This document shows positions 42,471 through 51,063 of a DNA stretch of 64,000 bases, in pieces (the first letter of the stretch is position 1; every line of letters starts with the position of its first letter). The position numbers and the translations under genes are program-made. The stretch covers positions 546,522-610,521 of the forward strand of contig NZ_JAASAG010000003.1 of the NCBI RefSeq assembly GCF_012726265.1, written 5' to 3'. The notes below the pieces were generated by a model that was given only the letters and a program-made list of their open reading frames with translations, searched no databases and was not told the origin of the DNA. The DNA comes from Streptomyces sp. HNM0575 (GTDB lineage Bacteria > Actinomycetota > Actinomycetes > Streptomycetales > Streptomycetaceae).

Positions 42471-43295
42471 GTGAAATTCGGCGTATCGACCTTCATCACC
42501 GATCAGGGAATCGCTCCCGACGCCCTGGGCCGCGCCGTCGAGGAGCGCGGCTTGGACTCGCTGCTGATCGCCGAACACACGCACATCCCCGTCGAGCGCC
42601 GCTCCCCGTACCCCGGAGGTGGTGACCTGCCGGAGATCTACTACCGCACCCTCGACCCCTTCGTGGCGCTGAGCGCTGCCGCCTCGGTCACCGAGCGGCT
42701 GCTGCTGGGCACGGGCATCGCGCTCGTGGCGCAGCGGGACCCGATCATCACGGCGAAGGAAGTGGCGTCGCTCGACCTGATCTCCGGCGGGCGCGCGGTC
42801 TTCGGGATCGGCGTCGGCTGGAACCGAGAGGAGATGGAGAACCACGGCACCGACCCGTCGACCCGCGGGCGCCTGGTGAACGAGCGGCTGCGTGCGATCC
42901 GTGAGCTGTGGACCGCCGAAAAGGCCGAATTCCACGGGGAGTTCGTCGACTTCGATCCCGTGTACTCGTGGCCGAAGCCCGTGCAGCGCCCGCATCCGCC
43001 CATCTGGATCGGCGGCGGCGAGGGCGCCTTCGACCGGGTCGCCTCCATCGGCGACGTATGGCTCGCCAACCGGACCACGCCCGAAGTGCTGGGACCGCAG
43101 ATCGAGCGGATGCGCCGTACCGCGGGACGCGATGTGCCGGTGACCCTCTACGCGGCCCCGGACGACCCCGCCTCGATCGAGGAGTACGCGGAGATCGGCG
43201 TGGAGCGTCTGCTGCTCTACCTGCCGACGCGGCCCGAGAGCGAGACGCTGGAGCGGCTCGACCGGCTGGCCGCCGTGGCCGGCCGCTTCAGCTGA
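42471..43295 (+). CDS. LLM-class F420-dependent oxidoreductase
   Basis: The 274-residue protein begins VKFGVSTFITDQGIAPDALG and shows GLDSLLIAEHTHIPVERRSP, LLLGTGIALVAQRDPIITAK, AVFGIGVGWNREEMENHGTD and PHPPIWIGGGEGAFDRVASI, the TIGR03619-like F420 subgroup of luciferase-like enzymes. The reaction is unknown. GTG 42471 follows GAAGGGAAGCAACCACC. It stands 13 bp upstream of a PPOX-type F420 gene on the same strand, so the two are probably co-transcribed and use the same cofactor. Confidence 0.92.
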   Translation: MKFGVSTFITDQGIAPDALGRAVEERGLDSLLIAEHTHIPVERRSPYPGGGDLPEIYYRTLDPFVALSAAASVTERLLLGTGIALVAQRDPIITAKEVASLDLISGGRAVFGIGVGWNREEMENHGTDPSTRGRLVNERLRAIRELWTAEKAEFHGEFVDFDPVYSWPKPVQRPHPPIWIGGGEGAFDRVASIGDVWLANRTTPEVLGPQIERMRRTAGRDVPVTLYAAPDDPASIEEYAEIGVERLLLYLPTRPESETLERLDRLAAVAGRFS

Positions 43296-43308
43296 GCCGG
43301 CGGTCACC

Positions 43309-43767
43309 GTGCCGAAGATGACGGGCGACGAGGCGCGCGAACGCTTCGACCGCGCGCGGTCCGCCACCCTGGCCACCGCCGACGCGGCGGGGCGCCCGCA
43401 CCTCGTGCCCGTCACCTTCGCTGTCGGGTCTCCGCCGGTTCCGGACGACGGAGGGCGCGACGTGCTCGTATTCGCGGTCGACCACAAACCGAAGCGCTCC
43501 CAGCGGCTGAGGCGGCTGGCCAACATCCGCGCCAACCCCGCCGTGAGCCTCCTCGTCGACGCATACGACGAGGACTGGGAGCGGCTGTGGTGGGCGCGCG
43601 CCGACGGCACGGGGCGCGTACTGCCGCCGCCGGCACGCTCGCCCCTCGCGGCGCGCTATGTGGAACTGCTCGCACGCAGATACAGCCGGCAGTACGGTCC
43701 GAGGCCGCCGCAAGGGCCGGTGGTGGAGATCGCCGTGCAGCGCTGGACGGGGTGGCGCGCGACCTGA
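43309..43767 (+). CDS. PPOX-class F420-dependent oxidoreductase (TIGR03668-like)
   Basis: The 152-residue split-barrel protein has RFDRARSATLATADAAGRPH, LVPVTFAVG, VFAVDHKPKRSQRLRRLANI and ANPAVSLLVDAYDEDWERLW, matching the TIGR03668 group of F420/FMN-binding proteins. It probably forms a dimer with the deazaflavin bound between barrels. It follows the LLM F420 gene after 13 bp. A bulged hairpin lies directly after its stop. Confidence 0.9.
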   Translation: MPKMTGDEARERFDRARSATLATADAAGRPHLVPVTFAVGSPPVPDDGGRDVLVFAVDHKPKRSQRLRRLANIRANPAVSLLVDAYDEDWERLWWARADGTGRVLPPPARSPLAARYVELLARRYSRQYGPRPPQGPVVEIAVQRWTGWRAT

Positions 43768-43768
43768 C

Positions 43769-43804
43769 GGCCCCAGCCGGTAGCTGCCATTCCGGTTCTG
43801 GGCC
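43769..43804 (+). terminator. possible terminator after the PPOX gene
   Basis: GGCCCCAG-CCGG pairs with CCGG-TT-CTGGGCC with small bulges and an 11-base loop, two bases after the TGA and about 45 bp before the PTS gene. Confidence 0.42.
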
Positions 43805-43846
43805 CCGCCGTTCCCGCGGCTCTCCGAACGTGCAACGATCCGCCTC

Positions 43847-44752
43847 ATGGCGACAGTGAGTGAACTCCTCCCCAGGGACGCCGTGCGGCTGGACGCCCCG
43901 GCGACGGACTGGCGCGAGGCGGTACGGCTCGCGGGCGAGCTGATGGTGCGGACGGGTACGAGCACCGACGACTACACCGCGGAGATGATCCGGAACGTCG
44001 AGGAGAACGGTCCGTACATCGTCATCGCACCCGGATTCGCCCTCGCCCACGCCCGTCCCTCACCCGCGGTCCGGCGCACCGGGCTGTCCTGGGTGCGGCT
44101 CGCGGAGCCCGTGGAGTTCGGACACGAGTCGAACGACCCGGTGGACCTCGTCGTCGGCCTGGCCGCCGAGGACCAGCAGGCCCACCAGAGCGCGCTCGCC
44201 GGACTGGCACGGCTGCTGGCCGATCCCGGGACCGAGCGGGCGCTGAAGGAGGCCGCCACACCGGAGGCGCTGCTCGCCGTGCTGGCGGGCGACGGCGAGA
44301 GCGCGGACACCCCGGTCTCCCCGGAAGGCGCGCGAACCCCGGGAGACGCGGACGGCGCGGATTCGGGCGCGGGCGGCGGGAGTTCGGGCACCGTCGGCTC
44401 CGCGGACCGCGAGAGCGCGGACGGCCAGAGCGCGGGCGCCGCCGCGGCCCCACGCAGCGGCGCCGACGTGCACAAGATCCTCACCGTGTGCGGCAACGGC
44501 CTCGGTACGAGCCTGTTCCTGAAGAGCACCCTGGAGCAGGTTCTCCAGCGGTGGGGCTGGACCCCCCACGTCACCGTGGAGGCCACCGACACCGTCTCGG
44601 CGAAGGGCAAGGCCTCCGAGGCGGTCGCCGTCTTCACCTCACGCGAGATCGCCGCCGCCCTGGCGGAGATGACCGTCCCGGTACGCGTCATCGAGGACTT
44701 CACCAGCACCGCCGAGGTCGACGGCGCCCTCCGCGACATCTACGACGTCTGA
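43847..44752 (+). CDS. PTS system ascorbate/mannitol-type EIIA-EIIB fusion
   Basis: Residues 1-148 are an EIIA of the fructose-mannitol/ascorbate type, with the phospho-acceptor His68 in FALAHARPS. Residues 151-207 are a Gly/Ser/Ala/Asp linker. Residues 208-301 are an EIIB with the phospho-Cys215 in ILTVCGNGLGTSLF. In E. coli, UlaC (IIA) and UlaB (IIB) are separate proteins; here they are one chain. The protein passes phosphate from HPr to the incoming sugar. The EIIC gene follows after 24 bp. The specificity is probably L-ascorbate or a related acid, judged from the EIIC. Confidence 0.9.
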   Translation: MATVSELLPRDAVRLDAPATDWREAVRLAGELMVRTGTSTDDYTAEMIRNVEENGPYIVIAPGFALAHARPSPAVRRTGLSWVRLAEPVEFGHESNDPVDLVVGLAAEDQQAHQSALAGLARLLADPGTERALKEAATPEALLAVLAGDGESADTPVSPEGARTPGDADGADSGAGGGSSGTVGSADRESADGQSAGAAAAPRSGADVHKILTVCGNGLGTSLFLKSTLEQVLQRWGWTPHVTVEATDTVSAKGKASEAVAVFTSREIAAALAEMTVPVRVIEDFTSTAEVDGALRDIYDV

Positions 44753-44776
44753 CGACGGGAAGGGAGCAGGCGGCAC

Positions 44777-46396
44777 ATGGGCCCGCTCATCTCCACCGCC
44801 GAGTTTCTCGTCAACGAGATCCTCAGCCAGCCTCCGTATCTGATCGGCCTGATCACCGCGGTCGGTCTGATCGCGCTGAAGAAGCCGGGCGGACAGGTCG
44901 TCGGCGGCGCCATCAAGGCGACCCTCGGCTTTCTGCTGATCAACGCGGGCGCGGGCCTCGTCGTCGACTCCCTGGCGCCGCTCGGTGAGATGATCCAGGG
45001 CTCGACCGGCGCCCACGGGGTGATCCCGACCAACGAGGCGATCGTCGGCATCGCGCAGGAGCAGTTCGGCGCGCGCGTGGCCTGGCTGATGATCACCGGC
45101 TTCGCGCTGAGCCTGCTGCTGGCCCGCTTCACGCCGCTCAGGTACGTCTTCCTGACCGGCCATCACATCCTGTTCATGGCCACGCTGCTCACGATCGTGC
45201 TGGCCACGGCCGGTCTGTCGTCCGTGGTCGTGGTCGCCGTCGGCGGCGTGCTGCTGGGCATCATGCTCGTCTCCATGCCCGCCTTCGCACACCCGTGGAC
45301 GAAGCGCGTCACCGGCAACAACAGCATCGCCATAGGGCACTTCGGCACCGCGGGCTATGTCACCGCCGGCGCCGCCGGGCAGCTCGTGGGGCGGCGCAGC
45401 CGCAGCACCGAGGAGATGAACCTGCCCGAGGGGCTGCGCTTCCTGCGTGACTCGATGGTCGCGACCGCCCTGTCCATGCTGCTGATCTACGTGGTGATGG
45501 CACTCGTGCACCTGGCGAAGTCGGGCCAGAAGACGGCGTTCAAGGCGTTCGCGGCCGGCGGGGGAGAGGCCGCCACGGACGTCGGCGGCTATGTGATGAG
45601 CGCCGTGATGCAGGGCCTCCAGTTCGGCATCTCCGTGGCCGTCATCCTCTTCGGCGTGCGTACGATCCTCGGCGAACTCGTCCCCGCCTTCCAGGGGATC
45701 GCCGCGAAGGTCGTTCCCGGCGCGGTGCCGTCGCTGGACGCGCCGATGGTCTTCCCGTACGCACAGAACGCCGTGCTCATCGGCTTCGTCGCCAGCTTCA
45801 CCGGGGGCCTGGTCTCGCTGGGGCTGCTCACCGCCGTCTTCGGCCCGGCCTTCGGGCTCGCGCTCGTACTGCCGGGCCTCGTGCCGCACTTCTTCACCGG
45901 CGGCGCCGCCGGGGTCTACGGCAACGCGACGGGCGGCAGGCGCGGCGCGGTCGTCGGCGCCTTTCTCAACGGCGTGCTGATCACGTTCCTGCCGGCGCTG
46001 CTGCTGAAGGTGCTGGGGGCCTTCGGCGAGGAGAACACGACCTTCGGGGACGCGGACTTCGGCTGGTTCGGCACCGTCATCGGCAACGCCGCGAAGGCGG
46101 GCGGTATCGCGGGCGTCGTGCTGATGCTGCTGACGGGCGCCGTCGTGCTGGGCGGCGCGGTGCTGATGCAGAAGCGGGTGGTGGACCGCGGATGGGATCC
46201 GGGTGCCCGTCGCGACGCCCTGCTGCCGCCGCAGCAGGACGAGGCGGACGAGCCCGCGGCGGACGGTGCCGCCGCGAAGATTCCGGCCCAGGCCCCGGGC
46301 GGTTCCGGTTCCGGGGGCGGCCCGAAGGGCGCCGCCAAGATCGCCCCGCCGCGCGGCGCTCCCGCCCCGCCGCCACCGCCGGCGAACGGCGGATGA
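44777..46396 (+). CDS. PTS ascorbate-type transporter EIIC (UlaA family)
   Basis: The 539-residue membrane protein has about eleven hydrophobic segments and UlaA-family sequences: ILSQPPYLIGLITAVGLIAL, GFLLINAGAGLVVDSLAPLG, MATLLTIVLATAGLSSVVVV, GNNSIAIGHFGTAGYVTAG and VFPYAQNAVLIGFVASFTGG. UlaA proteins import ascorbate with phosphorylation. A soluble Ala/Pro/Gly-rich C-terminal tail of 70 residues is extra. GGGAGCAGG precedes the ATG. No ascorbate-6-phosphate lactonase or decarboxylase gene adjoins, although an UlaG-like MBL protein is encoded at 7146-8270. Confidence 0.9.
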   Translation: MGPLISTAEFLVNEILSQPPYLIGLITAVGLIALKKPGGQVVGGAIKATLGFLLINAGAGLVVDSLAPLGEMIQGSTGAHGVIPTNEAIVGIAQEQFGARVAWLMITGFALSLLLARFTPLRYVFLTGHHILFMATLLTIVLATAGLSSVVVVAVGGVLLGIMLVSMPAFAHPWTKRVTGNNSIAIGHFGTAGYVTAGAAGQLVGRRSRSTEEMNLPEGLRFLRDSMVATALSMLLIYVVMALVHLAKSGQKTAFKAFAAGGGEAATDVGGYVMSAVMQGLQFGISVAVILFGVRTILGELVPAFQGIAAKVVPGAVPSLDAPMVFPYAQNAVLIGFVASFTGGLVSLGLLTAVFGPAFGLALVLPGLVPHFFTGGAAGVYGNATGGRRGAVVGAFLNGVLITFLPALLLKVLGAFGEENTTFGDADFGWFGTVIGNAAKAGGIAGVVLMLLTGAVVLGGAVLMQKRVVDRGWDPGARRDALLPPQQDEADEPAADGAAAKIPAQAPGGSGSGGGPKGAAKIAPPRGAPAPPPPPANGG

Positions 46397-46460
46397 CCTG
46401 AACGACCACGGCCCTGAACGACCACGGCCCTGAACGACCACGGCCCTGAACGGCTGTGGC
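46397..46460 (+). repeat. four 16-bp tandem repeats forming a terminator-like hairpin
   Basis: CCTGAACGACCACGGC occurs three times in tandem (46397, 46413, 46429), followed by the variant CCTGAACGGCTGTGGC (46445). CCACGGC of unit 3 can pair with GCTGTGG of unit 4 (7 bp, one G-U pair, 8-base loop). It lies directly after the EIIC stop codon and probably ends that transcript. Confidence 0.75.
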
Positions 46461-46507
46461 CCGTACGGAAGTTCAGACGCGCCGCCTACGGCGGTTCACG
46501 TCCGGGT

Positions 46508-47116
46508 TCACACCGCCGTGGCCAGCCCGCGGCGCGCAGCCGCAGCCGCTCCCGCGGAGACCCCGGAGGCTCCGGACGTCCCGGAGGCCGCGGCGAGGCT
46601 GTCGATCAGCTTGCCGACGGTCTCGGTGACGCCCTCCGCCGCCTCCGCGGCGACGACCCCGGCGCCCTCCGCCTCCGGCGAGACGTGCTTGTCGAGCACG
46701 AACCAGCCGCGCAGCACGTTGTCCGTGCCGAGCGAGGTGAGGACGGGCCGCAGCGCGTAGTCGATCGCCAGCACGTGCGCGGTGCTGCCGCCGGTCGCCA
46801 GCGGCAGCACCGTCTTGCCGGCGAGGGCGAACTGCGGCAGCAGGTCGAGCAGCGTCTTCAGCAGCCCGCTGTAGGCGGCCTTGTAGACGGGCGTGCCGAC
46901 GACGAGCGCGTCCGCCCAGTCGACGGCCTCGACGACCTCCCGTATCGCGGGATGGCCGGTGTCGCCCGCGAGCAGCGGTTCGGGAGGCAGGTCGCGTACG
47001 GCGACGTGCCGCACCTCGTGGCTCTCGGCGGCGAGGATCCGGCCGACGTGCCGGACCAGGGACGAGGTTCGCGAACGGGCGGACGGACTGCCGGAGACGG
47101 TAAGGACGTTGGGCAT
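46508..47116 (-). CDS. ssuE: NAD(P)H-dependent FMN reductase (SsuE/MsuE family)
   Basis: The 202-residue flavodoxin-fold protein has VLTVSGSPSARSRTSSLVRH for FMN phosphate and DALVVGTPVYKAAYSGLLKT, typical of SsuE, then LPLATGGSTAHVLAIDYALR. It supplies reduced FMN to sulfonate monooxygenase. The ATG follows AAGGAGAGAATCCCG. It lies 120 bp downstream of the MFS gene, on the same strand as the ssuD-like gene, which supports the role. The C-terminal 30 residues are Ala/Gly-rich. Confidence 0.88.
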   Translation of the reverse strand: MPNVLTVSGSPSARSRTSSLVRHVGRILAAESHEVRHVAVRDLPPEPLLAGDTGHPAIREVVEAVDWADALVVGTPVYKAAYSGLLKTLLDLLPQFALAGKTVLPLATGGSTAHVLAIDYALRPVLTSLGTDNVLRGWFVLDKHVSPEAEGAGVVAAEAAEGVTETVGKLIDSLAAASGTSGASGVSAGAAAAARRGLATAV

Positions 47117-47236
47117 CGGGATTCTCTCCTTGCCTGCCGGGGCGGTGGGTTCAGGGGCGAGCGGCGGTGAGGGCGGGGGCGCGGGCGGGCGCGGCCGCCT
47201 GCGAGCAGCGGCAGCCGGGCGCACGGCCCCGTACCG

Positions 47237-48637
47237 TCAGCCGGACACGGCCGTGGACTCCCCACGCTGCGCCGGGCTCGTGCCGTCGGCCGGTTCCGGT
47301 TCCGTACGGGGGCCGCCGCCGGTGACGACGTACAGGTCCCGCTCCCGCAGCCGCGACGTGGCCCACATGCTCACCAGCGCGGTGAGCGCGAGATAGCCGC
47401 AGGCGGCCCAGGGCGTGCCGCCGCCGAGTGCGAGCAGCGCCGTCATGATCAGCGGGGTGATGCCGGAGGCGAAGATGCCTGACATCTGGTAGACGAACGA
47501 CATGCCGGTGTAGCGCACCTGCGTCGCGAACAGCGCGGCGAACAGGGTGCCTTGGGCACCGTAGAAGTACGCGTGCACCAGGCCCAGCGTCACCACCAGC
47601 ACGGCCGCGAAGCCCCACGGCCCGCCGACGCCGAACACCCAGAACGCGGGGAAGACGGACAGCGCGAAGAGGCCCATGCCCACGAAGTAGACGCGCCGGG
47701 CCCCCTGCCGGTCGGTGAGTTCGCCGGAGACCGGTATCGCCACGGCCATCACGATCGCCGCGACCGTGACGGACAGCAGCACCGAACTGCGGTCCAGCTT
47801 CAGCGTGCCGGTCGCGTAGGTGATCGCGAAGACCCCCCACGTGTTGAACGCCGCGCCCTCGCCCCAGCGCGCCAGCATGCCCAGCAACGCATGGCGGCGT
47901 GAGGGCCGTTCGCGCAGCAGCTCCACCAACGGGGCCGACTGCGGCAGCTGTTGGATCTCCCGTAGCTCACGGAAGGCGGGCGTCTCGTCGATCTTCAGCC
48001 GAATCGTGAGACCGACCGCGACGAGCACCAGCGAGACCAGGAAGGCCACGCGCCACCCGTAGCTGAGGAACGCCTCGTCGCTGAGCACGTTGTTGAGCAA
48101 CGCGAACGCGCCGGTGCCCAGGGCGAGTCCGAGCGCCAGCCCGACCTGCGGATAGCTGCCGAAGCGGCCCTTGCGGCCCTTCGGCCCGTACTCCACCGCC
48201 AGCAGCACCGCGCCGGCCCATTCGCCGCCGAGGGCGATTCCCTGCGCGACGCGCAGCACCAGCAGCAGCGCCGGAGCGAGGATGCCGACCTGCTCGTACG
48301 TCGGCAGCGCACCGATCAGGGCGGTCGAGACGCCCATCAGGCCCATCGTGAACGCGAGGGTGCGTTTGCGCCCGATGCGGTCGCCGATGTGCCCGAAGAG
48401 CAGACCCCCGACGGGGCGGGCGAGAAAGCCGACGGCGAAGGTCGCGAACGACAGCATCGTGCCGACCGTGCCGTTGGTCGTGGGAAAGAACAGCTCACCG
48501 AAGACGAGGCCGGCGGCGGTGCTGTAGAGGAAGAAGTCGTACCACTCGACCGTCGTGCCCAGCAGGCTGGAGAGCACGACCGTCCTGAGCTTGCGGGGCT
48601 GCGTGGGTGCCGGGGCCTCCGGCCGCACGGCGCTCAC
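47237..48637 (-). CDS. MFS transporter, metabolite:H+ symporter (MHS) type
   Basis: The 466-residue protein has twelve predicted helices and MHS signatures: SSLLGTTVEWYDFFLYSTAA, LFGHIGDRIGRKRTLAFTMG, RVAQGIALGGEWAGAVLLAV and LLFGHIGDR-type loop repeats. MHS members import organic acids, betaines or sulfonates with protons. The GTG start overlaps the TGA of the ssuD-like gene (GTGA), so I infer it imports the sulfonate in place of an SsuABC transporter. The longer open frame to 48697 overlaps that gene and is unlikely. Confidence 0.9.
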   Translation of the reverse strand: MSAVRPEAPAPTQPRKLRTVVLSSLLGTTVEWYDFFLYSTAAGLVFGELFFPTTNGTVGTMLSFATFAVGFLARPVGGLLFGHIGDRIGRKRTLAFTMGLMGVSTALIGALPTYEQVGILAPALLLVLRVAQGIALGGEWAGAVLLAVEYGPKGRKGRFGSYPQVGLALGLALGTGAFALLNNVLSDEAFLSYGWRVAFLVSLVLVAVGLTIRLKIDETPAFRELREIQQLPQSAPLVELLRERPSRRHALLGMLARWGEGAAFNTWGVFAITYATGTLKLDRSSVLLSVTVAAIVMAVAIPVSGELTDRQGARRVYFVGMGLFALSVFPAFWVFGVGGPWGFAAVLVVTLGLVHAYFYGAQGTLFAALFATQVRYTGMSFVYQMSGIFASGITPLIMTALLALGGGTPWAACGYLALTALVSMWATSRLRERDLYVVTGGGPRTEPEPADGTSPAQRGESTAVSG

Positions 48638-49881
48638 CGGCCCGCGAACGGGACGATGCCCGCCTCGGCCGAACGGACGCCGTCCGGGTGCCGCCACAGG
48701 CCGCGCCGCTCCAGCAGGGGCAGCACGCCCTCGCCGAACCAGTAGGCCTCCTCAAGGTGCGGCACCCCGGAGAGGATGAACTCCTTGATGCCGAGGCGGT
48801 GATACTCCTCGATGAGGTCGGCGACCTCCGAATGGCTGCCCACGAGTGCGGTGCCCGCGCCGCCGCGTACCAGCCCGACACCCGCCCAGAGGTTGGGATA
48901 GATCTCCAGCTGGTCGCTGGTGCCGCTGCCGTGCAGCTCCCGCATCCGCCGCTGGCCCTCCGACTCGCTTGTGGCCAGGCCCTGTTGGACGGCCTTGACT
49001 CGTTCGGGGTCCATGCCCGCCAGCAGACGCTCCGCCTCGGCCCACGCCTGCGCGGAGGTGTCGCGGCTGATGGTGTGCAGCCGGATTCCGAAGCGCACGT
49101 CGCGTCCCTGCGCCTCGGCGAGGGAACGGACCCAGTCGATCTTCTGCTTCACCTGCTGCGGAGGTTCGCCCCAGGTCAGATACACGTCCGTGTAGCGGGC
49201 GGCGACTTCGCCCGCGGCGGGGGAGGAGCCGCCGAAGTAGATACTCGGCGCGGGCTCCGGCAGCCGGTTGAGCCGGGCGCCCTCGACGTGCAGATGCTCG
49301 CCCTCGTGGTCGACCTGCTCGCCGGTCCACAGGCGCCGCACGATGTCCAGGAACTCCCCGGTGCGCGCGTAGCGTTCGTCCTTGCCGAGGAAGTCGCCGT
49401 AGGCGCGCTGCTCCGCGGATTCGCCGCCGGTGACGACGTTCAGCAGCAGCCTGCCGTGCGACTGGCGCTGGTACGTCGCGGCCATGTGCGCGGAGAGCGT
49501 CGGGGAGATCTGCCCGGGCCGGAAGGCCACGAGGAACTTCAGCCGCTCGGTGACCTGCGTGAGCATCGCGGTGGTGATCCAGGCGTCCTCGCACCACGCG
49601 CCGGTCGGGGTGAGCGCGCCCGTGAAGCCCAACTGCTCGGCGGTACGGGCGATCTGGCCGAGGTATTCGACGGACGCCGGCCGGTCGCCGCCGGCGGTGC
49701 CGGGCGTGGAGCCGTGACCGCCGCCGACGATGTGGCGGCTGTCGCCCGTCGTCGGCAGGAACCAGTGCAAGGTCAGCGGCGACGACTGCGACGACTGCGA
49801 CGACGGCGACGATTGCGACGGGGACGCGGACGTCGCGGACTGTGCGGATTGCGCGGACGTCGCGGAGGGTTCGGAGGACAC
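48634..49881 (-). CDS. ssuD: FMNH2-dependent alkanesulfonate monooxygenase-like LLM enzyme (SsuD family)
   Basis: The 415-residue protein shows the SsuD pattern: LHWFLPTTGDSRHIVGG, LTPTGAWCEDAWITTAMLTQ, FLVAFRPGQISPTLSAHMAA, LLLNVVTGGESAEQRAYGDF and SIYFGGSSPAAGEVAARYTD. It cleaves the C-S bond of alkanesulfonates with FMNH2 and oxygen, giving sulfite and an aldehyde. GTG 49881 follows GGAG; before homology begins, its first 35 residues are Ser/Gln/Ala repeats from GAC-rich 9-bp units. It starts a unit with the MFS gene, with ssuE further down, and a cysteine leader peptide lies 355 bp upstream. Confidence 0.92.
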   Translation of the reverse strand: MSSEPSATSAQSAQSATSASPSQSSPSSQSSQSSPLTLHWFLPTTGDSRHIVGGGHGSTPGTAGGDRPASVEYLGQIARTAEQLGFTGALTPTGAWCEDAWITTAMLTQVTERLKFLVAFRPGQISPTLSAHMAATYQRQSHGRLLLNVVTGGESAEQRAYGDFLGKDERYARTGEFLDIVRRLWTGEQVDHEGEHLHVEGARLNRLPEPAPSIYFGGSSPAAGEVAARYTDVYLTWGEPPQQVKQKIDWVRSLAEAQGRDVRFGIRLHTISRDTSAQAWAEAERLLAGMDPERVKAVQQGLATSESEGQRRMRELHGSGTSDQLEIYPNLWAGVGLVRGGAGTALVGSHSEVADLIEEYHRLGIKEFILSGVPHLEEAYWFGEGVLPLLERRGLWRHPDGVRSAEAGIVPFAGR

Positions 49882-50235
49882 GGAGACTCCAAGGGGAGGA
49901 AGGGGATTCGGCAGTGCGGCGGACCGCCGGCGGCCGCTGCCCCCGCGGCCACGGTCCGTGCCCTGCCGCGGACCAGCCACGGCGGGGCCCGGCCGGTCAC
50001 CGGCTGCGGGAGTACGGCTCGTTACGGCCCGGACGGCTTCAGGCCCGACCGGCTTCCCGCGTACGGCCCGCGAGGTCCGCACGGGGGCCGCACCCCCGCA
50101 TCCGGAGCCGGGCGCGCAGTACGCGACCCGGTCAACGCACGGGAGATCAGGGGGCGTCGAGGCGCGAGATGCCGGCAGCGCGGAGCCTGTCGCGAAGCGG
50201 ACGGGAGACGGCAGGCCGGAACGCCCGCCGGAGAA
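49882..50235. other. 354-bp leader region between cysteine leader peptide and ssuD
   Basis: It is the 5' region of ssuD on the minus strand. It is GC-rich with several hairpin-prone GGCC/CCGG stretches, but no clear terminator with a T tract. Attenuation could act here. Confidence 0.4.
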
Positions 50236-50316
50236 TCAGCTGTGACAAGTCGCGCTGGACTGGCGGCAAAGATCGACGTGGAGGCGTTCCACGAGGAGTC
50301 CTGCGGCAGCTGTCAT
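50236..50316 (-). CDS. 26-codon cysteine leader peptide upstream of the ssuD operon
   Basis: Reading the minus strand from ATG 50316 gives a 26-residue peptide containing LLVERLHVDLCRQSS and ending ATCHS before TGA. The pattern R-x-HVDL-C-R followed by a short Ser-rich stretch and a second Cys is the actinobacterial leader peptide found ahead of sulfur genes, in which Cys codons sense cysteinyl-tRNA. The two Cys codons are TGC and TGT. An in-frame ATG nine bases upstream (50325) is an alternative start. I infer that it regulates the ssuD-MFS operon. It is too short for normal gene calling. Confidence 0.78.
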   Translation of the reverse strand: MTAAAGLLVERLHVDLCRQSSATCHS

Positions 50317-50445
50317 GTTCCGCATTCTGTGCGAGCCTGCCTGCCCGATTCAACCCCTACCGGCCCAGGTTTCAGCAGGTGAGACGGACGGGCATGTGCG
50401 CGGGGCCTGCCGTGCGGGCCCCGGCGGTGCCGGGACGCGACCGTC

Positions 50446-51063
50446 TCAGGCGCTGTCCAGGACGCCCTTCGCCGCCTTGAGTTGCAGCTCTTCGAGGGTC
50501 TTGCCCTGTCCGTGCGCACGGCGCAGCAGCTCCGCGAGCCGCTCGTCGTCGAGCACCGCCGACGGCGGCCCTTCCAGAGCGCTCAGCGCCTGCCACATCA
50601 TCCGCTTGCCCTCGACTCCCAGGCGCAGCGCCTCCAGTTCGACGACGCTGCTCAGCGGTGCGCGGCGCAGCAGGAAGCCGTTGGACTTGACCCTGCCCGC
50701 CTTCTCCAGCAGCCATCCGGCGCCGATCCTGTAGCGGCGTACGGGCACCCCAAGGTCGCGCATCATGCGCAGCAGGGCGGTCCGGTCCTGGGCGATCTCG
50801 TCGGCGACGCGGACGAGCGCCGCCCCGGCCGGTGACGTGGCGTGCTGCCTCGCGATGCGGCGGGCGAGTTCGGTGCCGACCGTGGCCCCGAGGAGATGGT
50901 CGTTGAGGTAGACGGACAGCGGCGCCCTCAGCGGTCCGGCGGCGGCACGGCCCGTTCCGGCGTGACCGGCCGCCCTGTTCGCGGTGTCACCGCTGTTCGT
51001 GCTGTTCGTGCTCTTCGCGTTCTTCGCGTTCTTCGGGTCCGGGCTGTTCGCGGAGTGGGTCAT
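50446..51063 (-). CDS. hypothetical helical protein, possibly ferritin-like
   Basis: The 205-residue protein has a low-complexity N-terminus with Asn-Ala-Lys and Ser-Thr-Asn repeats (KNAKNAKSTNSTNS). A four-helix pattern follows (SVYLNDHLLGATVGTELARR, ALVRVADEIAQDRTALLRMM, VVELEALRLGVEGKRMMWQA, DERLAELLRRAHGQGKTLEE). This layout, with Glu and His placed in helices 1 and 2, recalls ferritin-like or DUF892-type bundles, but the full di-iron motif is not obvious. I do not recognise a named family. ATG 51063 follows CACGGGAG; the frame open upstream to 51288 is filler. Confidence 0.7.
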   Translation of the reverse strand: MTHSANSPDPKNAKNAKSTNSTNSGDTANRAAGHAGTGRAAAGPLRAPLSVYLNDHLLGATVGTELARRIARQHATSPAGAALVRVADEIAQDRTALLRMMRDLGVPVRRYRIGAGWLLEKAGRVKSNGFLLRRAPLSSVVELEALRLGVEGKRMMWQALSALEGPPSAVLDDERLAELLRRAHGQGKTLEELQLKAAKGVLDSA

